Shown: positions 33,738-44,581, counted from the stretch's first letter. The stretch is 54,956 nucleotides of DNA from Priapulus caudatus (GCF_000485595.1 NW_014577308.1:67507-122462), one strand, 5' to 3'. Numbers and translations: made by a program. Notes: a model not told the origin generated them from the sequence alone.

Positions 33738-34008
33738 GTAAGTGAATTGTGTCGATTTAATAATTTTTTTCATTTCTTTACGGTTATCTTCACTATTTGA
33801 ACGGTTTCAATTTGAATTGTTTGGTTGTCGCTCAATAAGTTACTGGTTTTGCATGAGAAACTTTTTTCCAAATGGTTTGATAATGTTTTAACAAAAGTTT
33901 TTATTACATTATAGTCTAAATATAATTACACCATTACATAATATGTGAATATAGACTGATGTTTTAACCAATCGGACTGAATTAATGAAGTAAGTTTTTT
34001 CATTGCAG

Positions 34009-34089
34009 CCCACTTTAGCAAAAGTGATAGGCAGTTATACGGCAGTAAAAGAAGATGAAATCACTCTCTCCAAAGGTGAAACTGTTCAG
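34009..34089 (+). CDS. Trio: Trio exon: SH3 domain, first half
   Basis: 27 residues: PTLAKVIGSYTAVKEDEITL then SKGETVQ. YTAVKEDEITLSKGE is the RT-loop region of the second SH3 domain (vertebrate TRIO has DYTAVKEDEI). SH3 domains bind proline-rich ligands. Acceptor TTCATTGCAG, donor GTACAT. Confidence 0.95.
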
Positions 34090-34275
34090 GTACATGCAAG
34101 CCACAAGACTAACCACACGGATACTTCCAAGCAAGATTTATTATTATAATTAGTTGATTTGTTCGTAAAACAACAATATTAATTTCATAAACTGAAGGTA
34201 GTGGTGCTGTGTGACATTGACGTTAACAATGTCACGGCGTTACCTAATGTACATATGTGTGCGTTTTCTACACAG

Positions 34276-34394
34276 GTGCTTACGACAAGTCCATACAACA
34301 TGTGTCTCGTGTACAGGGCAGCGAGTAGTGCATCTCCGGCGGCCGAGGGGTGGGTGCCCGCTCACGCACTGGAGTTCAGTGATATTGCACCCAG
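34276..34394 (+). CDS. Trio: Trio exon: SH3 domain, second half
   Basis: VLTTSPYNMCLVYRAASSAS, PAAEGWVPAHALEFSDIAP and a split Arg. EGWVPAHAL is the SH3 beta4 and 3-10 segment carrying a Trp-Val-Pro ligand-binding surface. Acceptor TTCTACACAG, donor GTAACA. Confidence 0.95.
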
Positions 34395-34695
34395 GTAACA
34401 GCTGTTGCTCTTAGGTTGAAAGGGGTACGCCTAGATAGCACCATTGAAATTGTGTTAGTTCTCCTGTCGGATTTCACAATGAGGAAGTTGATTTAGTAAG
34501 GGTATACCGACGTCAGTACCTTATTTATGCGATGTGTTATGTTATGATATATTCTCTAGTAGCCTGATATAAGTGTACATGTACTAGTAGGTTTGTACAA
34601 TCCATCTGTGTGGTGCGTGTGTGAGTACGCATGTGTGGATGTTTATAATGTATAAATTAATGCTTTGAAATTCGTGGCATTTAAAATGATTGTAG

Positions 34696-34819
34696 GATGA
34701 AGTGGCACCAAAGTCTAGTCACGCCATCTCAAACAAAAGAGTTGAGTCCGGTTAAGGAGAATGGTCGTTCGCAGCAAAGCAAACGTGACTCTTCCCCCAT
34801 GTGTCGAGCTAATGTAAAG
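34696..34819 (+). CDS. Trio: Trio exon: SH3-Ig linker
   Basis: (R)MKWHQSLVTPSQTKELSPVK, ENGRSQQSKRDSSPMCRANV, K. Polar and basic, no domain; the position matches the vertebrate SH3-Ig spacer. Acceptor GATTGTAG, donor GTGAGC. Confidence 0.85.
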
Positions 34820-35624
34820 GTGAGCGAATGAACCACTAGCCCTTGTTTCTGCTGAAGTCGTTTGTACTTTATTACCGAGGTCGTTTTATTTTGTCGTTAT
34901 TACTTGCATTTGTATGTGTGAAAACGAGCACGTGTGCCTTGTGTAACGCTTTGTGTAACTAGCTTCGTTCGATTATGTAATGGAAAAATATCGTTCTCAC
35001 TTCCACTTCCTGTTCCCTCAGCACGTGCGAAATTTTGAAAGAAACCATGAGAAATCGTGTAGCGATACCAATGCAGGCGCTAGTTGGGAATACATGTGAG
35101 AAAACCTACGTACGATGTGCGGATTGCATGCCAGCACGCGAGGTCTGTGCAATTTTGCAGACGTATAGGGTATAGTGGGGTATGAAGGGGCATATAGTGT
35201 CGGCATATGAAGTCGAGTGGCTCAGCGTTTGATTAAGCGTCACGCTAGCACGCGTGTTGATTGACGGCGCTGCGAGTGTGCGGCCGCAGCTCGAACAGTG
35301 TGTTAGCACAGCAATTAAACGTCAGTGAAGCCGTTCGCGTGGCTTCAGTTCGAGTCCACACTTGGCTGCTGTCGTCGCTCAACTCGGTCGCGGCACGTGA
35401 GCAGATCGCTGCTGTGCGGCTGATGGACTCGCGGTGTAAATGCACTGTGGTTTCACTGAGTGAACAACAGTGCCATCGTCTGCTCTTTGCGGCATGCGAT
35501 ACAGCAGTTTTGGAGGGAGTGCACTTTAGAGATTATCTAGAGGTTTGGTTTGGGTGAGGTGGTGGGGACGTACTGCTAGCGGCCGCGGTTCAATCTGTAA
35601 GCAATGCTGTTGACTTCTTTGTAG

Positions 35625-35777
35625 TTATTAAATCCAGCCTTCCAAAATGAGGCGCCTGCAGAAGTCGTGGCGCCACTGACAAACGTAACAGTGCATGTAC
35701 GTGAAACGGCCACATTCGAATGTACGATATATGGCCGACCCAGACCCACGGTCACCTGGAGGTCACCATGTGATCAG
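35625..35777 (+). CDS. Trio: Trio exon: Ig-like domain, first half
   Basis: 51 residues: LLNPAFQNEAPAEVVAPLTN, VTVHVRETATFECTIYGRPR, PTVTWRSPCDQ. It has the I-set signature FEC ... GRPRPTVTW, with the Cys of strand B and Trp of strand C. LLNP also starts this domain in vertebrate TRIO. Acceptor TCTTTGTAG, donor GTCAGT. The preceding 0.8-kb intron shows no other feature. Confidence 0.95.
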
Positions 35778-36008
35778 GTCAGTTTCGTTCCATCAATGTG
35801 CATGGGCGGGCTCTTGTAGATTTGCTTGCAATATGCAAGTGCGCCGTGGTTGTGTGTGATGAAAATTGTCGACGTATGAATTTTTAAACGAGGGGGGGAT
35901 TTTTTTAATCATTTTTGTGCAGAAATGTATTGAGGATGAGTCGCCTGACACGTTTAAGAGATGGTGTATGTGGGCCAGTGTCTAATTTTAGGCTACATGC
36001 ATATACAT

Positions 36009-36046
36009 CAAGAGTGCATAATAATAATCTCTATTATGCACTCTTG
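36009..36046. mobile_element. CARGAG palindromic mini-element, 38 bp
   Basis: CAAGAGTGCATAATA pairs with TATTATGCACTCTTG across an 8-bp loop. ATATACAT repeats on both sides (36001-36008, 36047-36054). It has the same length and nearly the same arms as 54157-54194. It lies in the Ig intron. Confidence 0.75.
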
Positions 36047-36246
36047 ATATACATACATTCTATCTTGAAATTGTGAACACTTAAAAAACATCGGGACCGA
36101 GTCGGTAGGGTTTGAGCCTCGCATGTTTCTGCCCCTGTTTGGTTGATGTTGGCCAGGTGCCTGGTTGTTTGCGGTTGATTCGTGGGTGTTTGGAAAGAAC
36201 GGCAGCACAAGAAAGGAGGTAAGCACTCTTGCATCTCCACTCTCAG

Positions 36247-36406
36247 GTTGTGACAGCCGGTCTGGGAGTGACGGCCAGCTACTCGGCGGAGGGCCTCGCG
36301 ACGCTAACGATCAGCAACTGCACAAAGGAGCGCAGCGGCGAGTACACGTGTATAGCAACGAACGATCTCGGCTCAACGCACACGTCTGCTGTGCTTAGTG
36401 TACTCG
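36247..36406 (+). CDS. Trio: Trio exon: Ig-like domain, second half
   Basis: VVTAGLGVTASYSAEGLATL, TISNCTKERSGEYTCIATND, LGSTHTSAVLSVL and one base. The SGEYTCIATNDLGS motif supplies the strand F Cys (YTC), completing the Ig disulfide. Acceptor CACTCTCAG, donor GTGAGT. Confidence 0.95.
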
Positions 36407-37457
36407 GTGAGTGCCCGCGCGTCTCCGTCACGTGTCGCCCGCGCGGCTCTGTCACGCGCATGGCTCGCGTAATCTGGAAATCCATATACTTCTCGGTGCA
36501 CTTGCGTCAGTGCTGTTATGTTCATTGTGGTAGGCATCAGTAGTGATTTGCCTGACGTTTATTATGTAGGGCTGCAGATCTGAAGGTGCATAATTTAATG
36601 TTTTATTGTGTATTATACATCTGTGATTATTATAATGTACGGTGTGTTACGCATCGATGCTTGTATAGAATTACAGCACTCTTACTGTAGAAATAATATA
36701 TATAGTGTGAACAAATTTAAAACAAATTATATATTACTGAGCAGTCTGCTTATACCCATCCTAAAAATCCATATTTATGGTATATATATATGAATCTTGG
36801 ATTTTCCTTAGCTATACACTTTAGCTTTCTTGCAATACAGTGTTTACAGAAAATACATTTATGACAGTGAGCATATATTTTGCCATTTTGCACAACTGAC
36901 AGAGGCAGTCTGGCTGTTGCAGCTTGCAGCTAACTCTTAATTTCTTGTTGAGAACATGGGAAAACAAAAAATGAACAACAGAATGGAAAATCTTGGGCAG
37001 GGTTTTGAAGCAAACTTTTACACTGTGACTATTACCATAGCTGCACCGGGCAGCATATGAAGGGGAAACACAGTACAGTAAACTTGTTGAAACCCTATTC
37101 CTCTATTGCAGAAAATGTAAAAGTATTTGCAAAGGGAATTTTAATATTTTAGGATTTTTTTTATATTGTTATTGGTGAAAGCTAAATGTGTTTTCGGTAT
37201 GAAGTATCTGAATACTATCATATACAGTATTATGGATTTATTATGGTAATAATAGTGATGTAGTATCATTGTTATCAATCTATAGTTAGATATGATACTA
37301 TAGATAAACATGTATAACATGTATACTATAGATAAACATTGTGTGTGTGCGTCTGTACTTATGTGCATGGGTGCGTGCGTTCGTGTGTGTTTTACCTTCT
37401 TTTTTTTATATAGTGACAGTTTGCAATAATCACATTGTGTTCATTTCCCTATTTTAG
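36407..37457 (+). other. Ig-FN3 intron
   Basis: AT-rich with a duplicated 'actatagataaacat' at about 37293-37340 and a TGTG stretch near 37340-37395. No gene. Confidence 0.5.
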
Positions 37458-37589
37458 ATAAACCCTCTGCACCTGGCACACCAGCAGTAGTAGAACAGAT
37501 GGGAACTTCAGTCAAGTTAAAATGGCAACCATCAAGAAACACTGGAAACACTCCAATAACAGCATACACCGTTGAATACAATGAGCAAG
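37458..37589 (+). CDS. Trio: Trio exon: fibronectin type III domain, first half
   Basis: (D)KPSAPGTPAVVEQMGTSVKL, KWQPSRNTGNTPITAYTVEY, NEQ. It has the FN3 signature P-x-P ... VKLKWQPS ... ITAYTVEY with the strand B Trp and strand C Tyr. An FN3 domain between Ig and kinase is found in Kalirin and UNC-73 but not in vertebrate TRIO. Acceptor CTATTTTAG, donor GTAGCA. Confidence 0.95.
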
Positions 37590-38313
37590 GTAGCAGCAGA
37601 TGAATATGTAGATTGATGAAGGAGTAGAAAAGTAGACAGATGAAATTATTCACAATTACTCATATGCGATTTGTAAGCTCTAGGCATGCACGCTCTTATA
37701 TTATATAGCAACCAGTGTGTTTCGTGCCTACAATATATACGATGTATTTTCATGGATATGGATTTATCGGTCCCTCAGTATATTCCTAATTCAGTTTATT
37801 TCTGTTCGCGCATAGTCACTCACTCAGGGACTTATTTATATTTGCTGAAAGACCATCATTAAACTTGTTATCATATCACGTCAAAATCATGGCAATTGAA
37901 AAATACTGAATGAACAGAAATGTCAATCTAAGAACAAATTTTACACTTGTAATGTTATATAAACTATAAAAAAAACTATGTGAAACAACCCTCCTCCCCC
38001 CCCTCCCCCCAAACACACACATACGCCTAAAAAATTAATTTAAAAAAAAGATGGTCCTGCCATCCAGCTAATACAGTAATAATGGATGAATAAGTTTTTT
38101 TATTTAGTAATTTATATACATATTCTTATTTTTCATTTACTTTCTTCTATGTTTAGTCATTGTAATCAGGCGTACACTGTCAGCGCGGTACAGGCTGGAA
38201 GAGTGCAGTACATTTACGGTACGCATAACATTCGAACAAATTTCCCGCCGACGAGTGATCCACGCGAACCTCGCGTGGCACCGATGTCTAACGTCGCCAT
38301 GTTTGTCGTGCAG
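37590..38313 (+). other. FN3 intron
   Basis: AT-rich; no gene, RNA or clear mobile element. A short C run occurs at about 37990. Confidence 0.5.
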
Positions 38314-38566
38314 GCTCGGGCATGTGGCAGGCGGCAGTGGCGTTCGCTCCGACGACGATACAGGTTGTCGACTACCTGACTCCGAACACGGTCTACCAGT
38401 TCCGCGTGAGCGCGAACAATGCGGTCGGCATCAGCGAGCCGAGTGAGCCGTCGGCGCTCGTCACGATCCCCGCCGCTGCCGCCGACGGCCAGGACATGCA
38501 CCGACCGCGCGTCGAGTGGAAGACCTTCTTCTCAAAGGACCACGTCGAGGTGAACGAGATTGGCAG
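38314..38566 (+). CDS. Trio: Trio exon: FN3 second half and lead into kinase
   Basis: (G)SGMWQAAVAFAPTTIQVVDY, LTPNTVYQFRVSANNAVGIS, EPSEPSALVTIPAAAADGQD, then MHRPRVEWKTFFSKDHVEVN EIG/R. LTPNTVYQFRVSANNAVG is the classic FN3 strand E-F motif. The end provides the kinase beta1 strand before the glycine loop. High G+C at third positions. Donor GTGTGT, acceptor TCGTGCAG. Confidence 0.95.
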
Positions 38567-38643
38567 GTGTGTACGACGGTCGAGCGCGAGCTATTAGGCC
38601 TCCTGCGCGTATGCTAGTGTATAAAGTAATACCAAATTAAATA

Positions 38644-38894
38644 CAGGTAGGTCCCGTTTTACGACAGGGTTAGGTTCCAGTAAAACAGGTTTGTAAAATG
38701 AAAAGTCGTCAAATTACCAAATTATAATGCAATTAAATGCTATCGTTCCACCCACAGTGCACTGTGAAAAACAAAAGAAGCGCATATTGCGTGTCTGGAC
38801 TTGCTGCGATGTGTTATTTAGTTTTATGTCATTTTGAAAAGGTCGTTAATGTGAAAAGTCGTAAAATGCACCATCGTAAAACGGGACCTACCTG
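38644..38894. mobile_element. Tigger/pogo-like MITE, 251 bp
   Basis: The ends CAGGTAGGTCCCGTTTTACG are perfect inverted repeats, flanked by TA on each side (38642-38643 and 38895-38896), the duplication typical of Tc1/mariner-pogo elements. The interior repeats GTAAAATG/AAAAGTCGT motifs. No transposase frame. Confidence 0.85.
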
Positions 38895-39173
38895 TATATA
38901 ATATGTAAATAGTACGTTTTGTTAAATAGTTAGTTAAATAGAAATTGAGTAATGAAGTAAATTAGTAGTATGATAAAGTGTAAAAGATAGAAGGCCTGCC
39001 GAGTTGCTGCGTCGTCACGTTTTTATTAAATTTTTTAATGTAAGAGGGTAAATCTATCTCTTGTTAAATTAATTGGAATATTCTGTCTACTCTTTGTCTC
39101 TTTGTCTCTAAGTCTGAAGTATCGATATGGTAACACCCTACAATGTAATAGGGATATATAACCTGCATATATA

Positions 39174-39449
39174 CAGGGTGCAAAATTAACGGGAGTTCGG
39201 AGTCAAATACTCCCAGATTTACTGTCGGACTCCCTGAAAATTCTGCCATGCTACCAGAGCACGGCCTCGTGGAAATACCGTATTTTTTTAGCTAATATCC
39301 AAAGAAAATTTGACAGACGTGCAACCGCATGAATCTTAAAAATAAGCACGTGCGTTATTGTTAATATCTTTAATTTTGAACCTCAGACTGCAGACTCCCT
39401 CTTTTTGAGGGTAGGGACTCCCGTGTTCAAAACTTAATTTCTACCCCTG
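39174..39449. mobile_element. Possible hAT-like non-autonomous element
   Basis: The left end CAGGGTGCAAAATTAACGG resembles the inverted right end CAGGGGTAGAAATTAAG; CAGGG termini are usual in hAT elements. An 8-bp target duplication is not convincing in the flanking TATA-rich sequence. A related fragment is at 28195-28332. Confidence 0.5.
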
Positions 39450-39643
39450 TATTATATATATACACACACACATGCACATATATATGTATATATGTATAGA
39501 GAGAGAGAGAGAGAAAGAGAGAGAGAGCCTGAGTAATATTGTTTCATCTTAAGGTAGAGACATAAATATATGATTGGTATCATCAATAGTAAGGATGTAC
39601 CCTAAACCTCGTCGCGACGTTAAATAGTACTGCGCGTCTGCAG

Positions 39644-39844
39644 GGGTCGATTCTCCGTCGTGAAGCAAGTCGTGCAGAAGTCGAGCGGCGTGGAGATGGC
39701 GGCCAAGTTCATCAGCAAGCGGCTGTCGAGCATCGAGCCGGCGGAGAACGAGTTCACGCTGCTGCAGGGTCTGCAGCACCTGCACCTCGTGCCGGCCGTC
39801 GACACGTACGAGACGAGCTGCAGCTACATCATCACGCTGAGGAT
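39644..39844 (+). CDS. Trio: Trio exon: kinase N-lobe
   Basis: (R)GRFSVVKQVVQKSSGVEMAA, KFISKRLSSIEPAENEFTLL, QGLQHLHLVPAVDTYETSCS, YIITLR. With the previous exon this gives the glycine loop IGRGRFSVVKQV. The ATP-binding Lys is in MAAKFI and the alpha-C Glu in ENEFTLLQGLQH. Acceptor GTCTGCAG, donor GTAAGC. Confidence 0.95.
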
Positions 39845-39854
39845 GTAAGCAGCG

Positions 39855-40180
39855 CGAGCGGCGCCGCGTGTCCCCCTCCCCGTCATTGCATTGTGCTAAT
39901 GTCCCGTTGTGCTAACGTTGTGCCGCGTGTCCACCTCCCCGTCATTGCATTGTGCTAATGTCCCGTCGTGCCAACGTTGTATCGTTGCATCGTGTCAATG
40001 TGGCATCATTGCATCGTGACAATGTGGCATCATTGCATCGTGACAATGTCGCATCATTGCATCGTGACAATGTCACATCATTGCATCGTCTCAATGTCGC
40101 ATCATGCCAATATCTCGTAGCATCATGTCAATGTCGTATCATGCCACTGACGCTTCGTGTCATCGTGTCAACATCGTGTT
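39855..40180 (+). repeat. Minisatellite in kinase intron
   Basis: A 66-70 bp duplication (GCCGCGTGTCC ... GTGCTAATGTCCCGT) is followed by a 24-bp tandem unit, AATGTSGCATCATTGCATCG + TGAC, in about four close copies (40010-40100) that then decay. No open function. Confidence 0.8.
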
Positions 40181-40641
40181 GTACTAGCATCTTTTTCGCA
40201 TTGCAATAATGTCGCACCATCCCAGTGTGTCGGTTCGTGGCATATCGTGCAACCATCTCATAGTGTCGCGTCAATGTCGCATTCTGCGAAATTTGCATCG
40301 TGCCAATAAAGCGTTAATGTAGCTTTGTGCCAACATCACATCATGCTAATATTGTTTGGCCAATCCCGTATTTTGTCATGCAGGTGGCTTATTACATCAT
40401 GCTAATATTGCATTGCATTGTGCCAATACTTCATTTTGTCATGCCAATGTGACATTGTGTCATGCCAGCAGCCAGTGTCGCATTTCCTTGTGTCAGTGTC
40501 ACACTTTGGGATGCTGATGCGTAATACCACCACCATGGTGGTGGTATCGTGTGCGGCCACAGCAGCCCATTTTACGTTACATTATTTTTTGTCACACGAG
40601 TGAGGGCCGCATGTAGTTGTCATGTTATTTGGTGTTTACAG

Positions 40642-40780
40642 GGTGCCAGGTGAGCGTTTGCTAGACTGGCTCTGCCAGAAACCTCTGTACGACGAAGTCC
40701 AGATGAAGACGTACGTGAGACACCTGCTGGAAGTTGTGCAGTATCTGCATAACTGTCACATCGCTCATCTTGACATCAAG
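40642..40780 (+). CDS. Trio: Trio exon: kinase hinge to catalytic loop
   Basis: (M)VPGERLLDWLCQKPLYDEVQ, MKTYVRHLLEVVQYLHNCHI, AHLDIK. HLDIK is the catalytic loop with Leu in place of the usual Arg of HRD, as in vertebrate TRIO/KALRN (HLDLK) and DAPK-type kinases; the catalytic Asp is present. Acceptor GTTTACAG, donor GTAGCC. Confidence 0.96.
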
Positions 40781-41127
40781 GTAGCCTTTTCTTCTCGTCT
40801 TTATTCAACATCCGTGAAAATTCCAGCACGTGACCAGCACCAATCACGCCATCGGTTGGTGCCCTGTCAACAGGTGTTCATTCGGATGGTACCACATATT
40901 GCATGGCTTGCTATATTTCTACTTGGCGTAATTTTCATTTATATATATATATATATTAATGATCTATTATTATTATCATTGTGATCATTATTATTATTAT
41001 TGTTGAGGTATTTCATTGCAACTTCATTGCAACAGCACCATGGCTACATAGCTGCTTTGATCGAGTGGAGTAGAGGTCGGTAGCTTAGCGTTTGCGTTCA
41101 GTGTGCATTCAATCGCTCTGCTTTCAG

Positions 41128-41303
41128 CCCGAGAATCTGCTGATCGATCTTTCGCACACGTCGCCACTGCTCAAGCTCGTCGACTTTGGCGACGCGCGCC
41201 ACATCTGCAACAACTACTACGTGCACCCGCTGCTCGGCAGCCCCGAGTTTGCCGCGCCCGAGCTAGTCCTCGGTCAGCCGGTCGGACTGCAGACAGACAT
41301 GTG
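41128..41303 (+). CDS. Trio: Trio exon: kinase activation segment
   Basis: PENLLIDLSHTSPLLKLVDF, GDARHICNNYYVHPLLGSPE, FAAPELVLGQPVGLQTDMW. It contains the catalytic-loop Asn (PENLL), the Mg-binding DFG (VDFGDA) and the P+1 motif SPEFAAPE. The activation loop is short and lacks an obvious regulatory Ser/Thr cluster, as in TRIO. Acceptor GCTTTCAG, donor GTGTGT. Confidence 0.97.
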
Positions 41304-41989
41304 GTGTGTATGCGGGCACGTGAACGCGCTGCGCTGTTCTATACGTAACTCGCATTTTCCTGCCCTTAGTTATTTTTGCCCTTTTTTAGTGCGTTTCTCC
41401 AGTGGAATTTACCTTCCGTTGGTAGTCGGTTTTCTTTGTAAATGGTTTGGAATTTTGAAAAGCTTGAGCCATGTAATGGGTGTTTCGTCTTAGTGTATTT
41501 AGTCACGTTCGTAAACTGTTGAATTTTTTCAAGAAACACGTGTGACATAGGGTCCAATAATATTTTCTTGATAGCAGTGTTGCTTGACAGAGTTTGTGAT
41601 TAATTGACCAGCTAAGCACAAAGTAAAATGGTGTAATACCCTGTGCCAAAGTTGCTTATGGGGTTAATTACCCTACATGTAGTTAAGACAGAGGGTTGGT
41701 TTGGTGAACATGCCTATTAAATGTCAGCATAATCTCTACATGTTGCAGTACACGTAAAGAAATTTGCAGAACCTTTGCTACAAGAGTAGAATGATACGTG
41801 TAGCATCTCATATTACTGAATTGACTTGATTTGATATGCAAGAGCAAACCAGTTTTTAATTTTCCACCTGATTTTCCTCGTGACCAGTTTCTCCGTGACC
41901 GAAATCCCTAGACCAATCTTCTGTGATGCCACCTAACCTTGTGTCGCACTTTCCAGTGCCCAAGTTGCCTATACCCGGTGAAGTAATAT

Positions 41990-42777
41990 AAGGAGTAGAT
42001 AAAGGGAAGGAGTGTGACTCCAATAAACAAGGGAAATTCGTCATTTACTAGCCTTATAATACCTACGATTTACTACGCGTAACTCATCCAACTTGAGCTC
42101 AAATCGGACACAGTACATTCGCCCATCATCGTACCAAATCGTTTCCTCAATTAGACACTCGCAATCCGGAAATACAGACTAAAACATACGACACGATTCT
42201 CCAATCTTTGTCCATTAATCAACCGTAGCAATCGCCTATGATTCAAACAAAAGGCAGCTACTAACCACACTGTCCACGGCTTGCGTTCACGGCGAGGCGC
42301 TGTGGCTCGCAGGGAGATTTCAATCCGATCTGCTGCTGATAGCGGATTGGCGTGCGTGCGTGCCGGCATGCCGGTATGACATACAGGCATACATTGTAGC
42401 TGTCTACCGGGTCAAAGGTTATCTCGCCGAGTGTTGCGTTGATGCCTAATCACCCTGCTAGCCACAGCGCCTCGCCGTGAACGCAAGCCGTGGACAGTGT
42501 GGTTAGTAGCTGCCTTTTGTTTGAATCATAGGCGATTGCTACGGTTGATTAATGGACAAAGATTGGAGAATCGTGTCGTATGTTTTAGTCTGTATTTCCG
42601 GATTGCGAGTGTCTAATTGAGGAAACGATTTGGTACGATGATGGGCGAATGTACTGTGTCCGATTTGAGCTCAAGTTGGATGAGTTACGCGTAGTAAATC
42701 GTAGGTATTATAAGGCTAGTAAATGACGAATTTCCCTTGTTTATTGGAGTCACACTCCTTCCCTTTATCTACTCCTG
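41990..42777. mobile_element. Large CARGAG-family palindrome, 788 bp
   Basis: Arms of about 320 bp (41990-42315 and 42455-42777) are almost identical inverted copies starting AGGAGTAGATAAAGGGAAGG. The loop is about 140 bp. Perfect 7-bp direct repeats GTAATAT flank it (41983-41989, 42778-42784). The left end has A where other members have C. It is inserted in the kinase intron, ending 39 bp before the exon at 42817. No transposase frame. Confidence 0.88.
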
Positions 42778-42816
42778 GTAATATGTATCTATAAGTTGTG
42801 TTTCGTTTCCTTATAG

Positions 42817-42996
42817 GAGCGTTGGAGTTGTGCTCTATGTCCTACTCAGTGGAGTATCACCGTTTCTCGATGATTCCGTCGAGGAGACCTGCTCAAATAT
42901 AGCACACAACGACTGGAGCTTTCCAGACCAGTACTTCAAGAATATCTCGGACGAGACGAAAGAGATAGTCAGCAGTCTACTCTGCATGGACATGGC
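42817..42996 (+). CDS. Trio: Trio exon: kinase C-lobe
   Basis: (W)SVGVVLYVLLSGVSPFLDDS, VEETCSNIAHNDWSFPDQYF, KNISDETKEIVSSLLCMDM and a split Ala. WSVGVVLYVLLSGVSPFLDDSVEET is almost identical to vertebrate TRIO/KALRN. Acceptor CCTTATAG lies 39 bp after a large palindromic transposon. Donor GTACGT. Confidence 0.97.
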
Positions 42997-43328
42997 GTAC
43001 GTCTTCGTTGATGCGTTCTCGTGGGAGGGATTAGGCTGATGGTAGCTGCTCACTGGACGATTGTGCAGGGAGTGATTTCTCTACCACAACATGGCTGCCT
43101 CGGCAAACTCATGGCGTCTGAGATCATTTTTAATTTTTTTTAAAGTTTACCAGTACATGTACCATAGTTAGTGCGTGGGGATACTTTGCCGGTTCACCAA
43201 TACTCACATGCTGGGGCAGCTTAATGCAAGTGCAAGCGCGTGTGCTTGTGGCAGTTGGCTAGTATAGGAGAGCACATCTCTGCAGTTGGTGCAATTTTCA
43301 CATTTCCTTTTTTCCTATCTTGTTACAG

Positions 43329-43470
43329 GAAGCGTTTAACAGCGCAGAGCTGTCTGGAGATGGCCTGGTTTACGCGCGCTGCTGCTGGCTGCAGTTCTCC
43401 AACCTCTCCCATCGGTCGACCACTTTCAACCACTCGTCTGCAGGCATTTGTGGAACGACGAAAACACCAG
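43329..43470 (+). CDS. Trio: Trio exon: kinase end and tail
   Basis: (A)KRLTAQSCLEMAWFTRAAAG, CSSPTSPIGRPLSTTRLQAF, VERRKHQ. KRLTAQSCLEMAWF is kinase subdomain XI (usually KRPSA..CL.H.W). RLQAFVERRKHQ matches RLTSFIERRKHQ of the TRIO tail. Acceptor TTGTTACAG, donor GTACGG. Confidence 0.95.
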
Positions 43471-44512
43471 GTACGGTATCGTTTGTGAGTGCGTGATGTG
43501 ACTGAGGATTTAACTGGCCTATTATGGAGATGACCTTGACATTAGCCTACCACTAATTGGTTCAGTGTGATTCGTTATAGAGAAGACCCTTGCGTGATTT
43601 GTCATAATGAAGGTGCAGCGTTAGCTTATTATTTTCTCAATTGTTATTTGCTTGGCATTCACTCTCACAGCTAAACCCTTGGTCTGAACACAGCTTAATA
43701 GTAACCTTGTTATCCTCCCACAAGCAATCAGTATGGATGTGCAATGTAATGTTCACTGCAAGTGTGAAGTCGAATTAAAATATTGCCATCAGCAGTGTAT
43801 TTGGTTGGTTAATTTGTTGATGTTGACTTCTTGTCTTTAAAATACACAGTTTTATTCGTTGAGATGTAGTGTGAGAGCCTATTCCACACTAGATCTTGCT
43901 CCAAACCTTCTTACGTCTAAACCAATCTTACTAGGGCTTCTAATACTAATACATGGTATGTGAGTGCAAGCCATTTCATAACAATCAAATTGACCTATTT
44001 GTCTGCCATGATTGACAATCATTGTTGGATTGGACATTCTAAAGGCAATGCGTGGGAATGAGGTGGTGCAGAGCCAACATTCTGGCATGCACATGAACAT
44101 ACATACTGGGTTAGCTTGACCAACTTTGCAACAATATCCAAAGGGGCGAGGTTATCTTGCTCAGGCAGATAGGTTAATTGTAACAAATTATTGTATTTGT
44201 ATTCTACATTTCTATAGCGATAAACATTAAAAAAAATTCTGTTTATTATCCAAGCAGCTTATGGAAATTTGGAGCGAACATGGTAGGTTCAAATAATCTG
44301 AAGTAATAAACCTGATTTTGCATACAGTATCCGTGTAAGTCAGAAATACTGTTCATACAGTTCAAGATATCGAGTTCATATCATCGATCTGAATGCATAT
44401 AGTAACCTCACTAAGCTTGAATTTTTTTTCTGGCTACCATTCAGTGGCCAGTGAATGTAAATCCGTAAGTCGTATCCTACTATAATTGTAAATTCCTTTT
44501 GGCTTTTACCAG

Positions 44513-44581
44513 AATGACACAAAGCAGATTAGCCCTGTTCCGGCATCACACGTTGGAATCACAAAGTCTATCACATTTTGA
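44513..44581 (+). CDS. Trio: Trio exon: last coding exon with stop
   Basis: NDTKQISPVPASHVGITKSI TF then TGA at 44579-44581. It continues the ERRKHQ|ND tail of Trio/Kalirin (vertebrate ERRKHQNDVRPI). Acceptor GCTTTTACCAG. The chain ends about 22 residues after the conserved motif. Confidence 0.9.
   Translation, partial: NDTKQISPVPASHVGITKSITF

Larger units (their letters stand above)
15..44581 (+). other. Trio: Trio/Kalirin-type RhoGEF-kinase gene, 3' part (25 exons)
   Basis: Trio/Kalirin proteins are large guanine nucleotide exchange factors for Rho-family GTPases that act in axon guidance, cell migration and cytoskeletal signalling. The exons listed below read in order DH2 - PH2 - linker - SH3 - Ig - FN3 - kinase - tail, the layout of the C-terminal half of vertebrate Kalirin-12; the FN3 domain is a Kalirin-like trait. 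Every junction from 15068 to the stop at 44581 has GT/AG sites and compatible phase. The DH/PH part is also compatible once exon 3677-3865 is read after 10295-10430. The first exon here starts in mid-protein, so the gene continues upstream. Total coding length in the window is about 3.5 kb. The DH/PH region contains duplicated, indel-damaged copies that I interpret as assembly error and list separately. Confidence 0.93.

Noticed and set aside
38214-38501. 95-residue minus-strand frame
   Set aside because: Shadow of the GC-rich FN3 exon on the plus strand.
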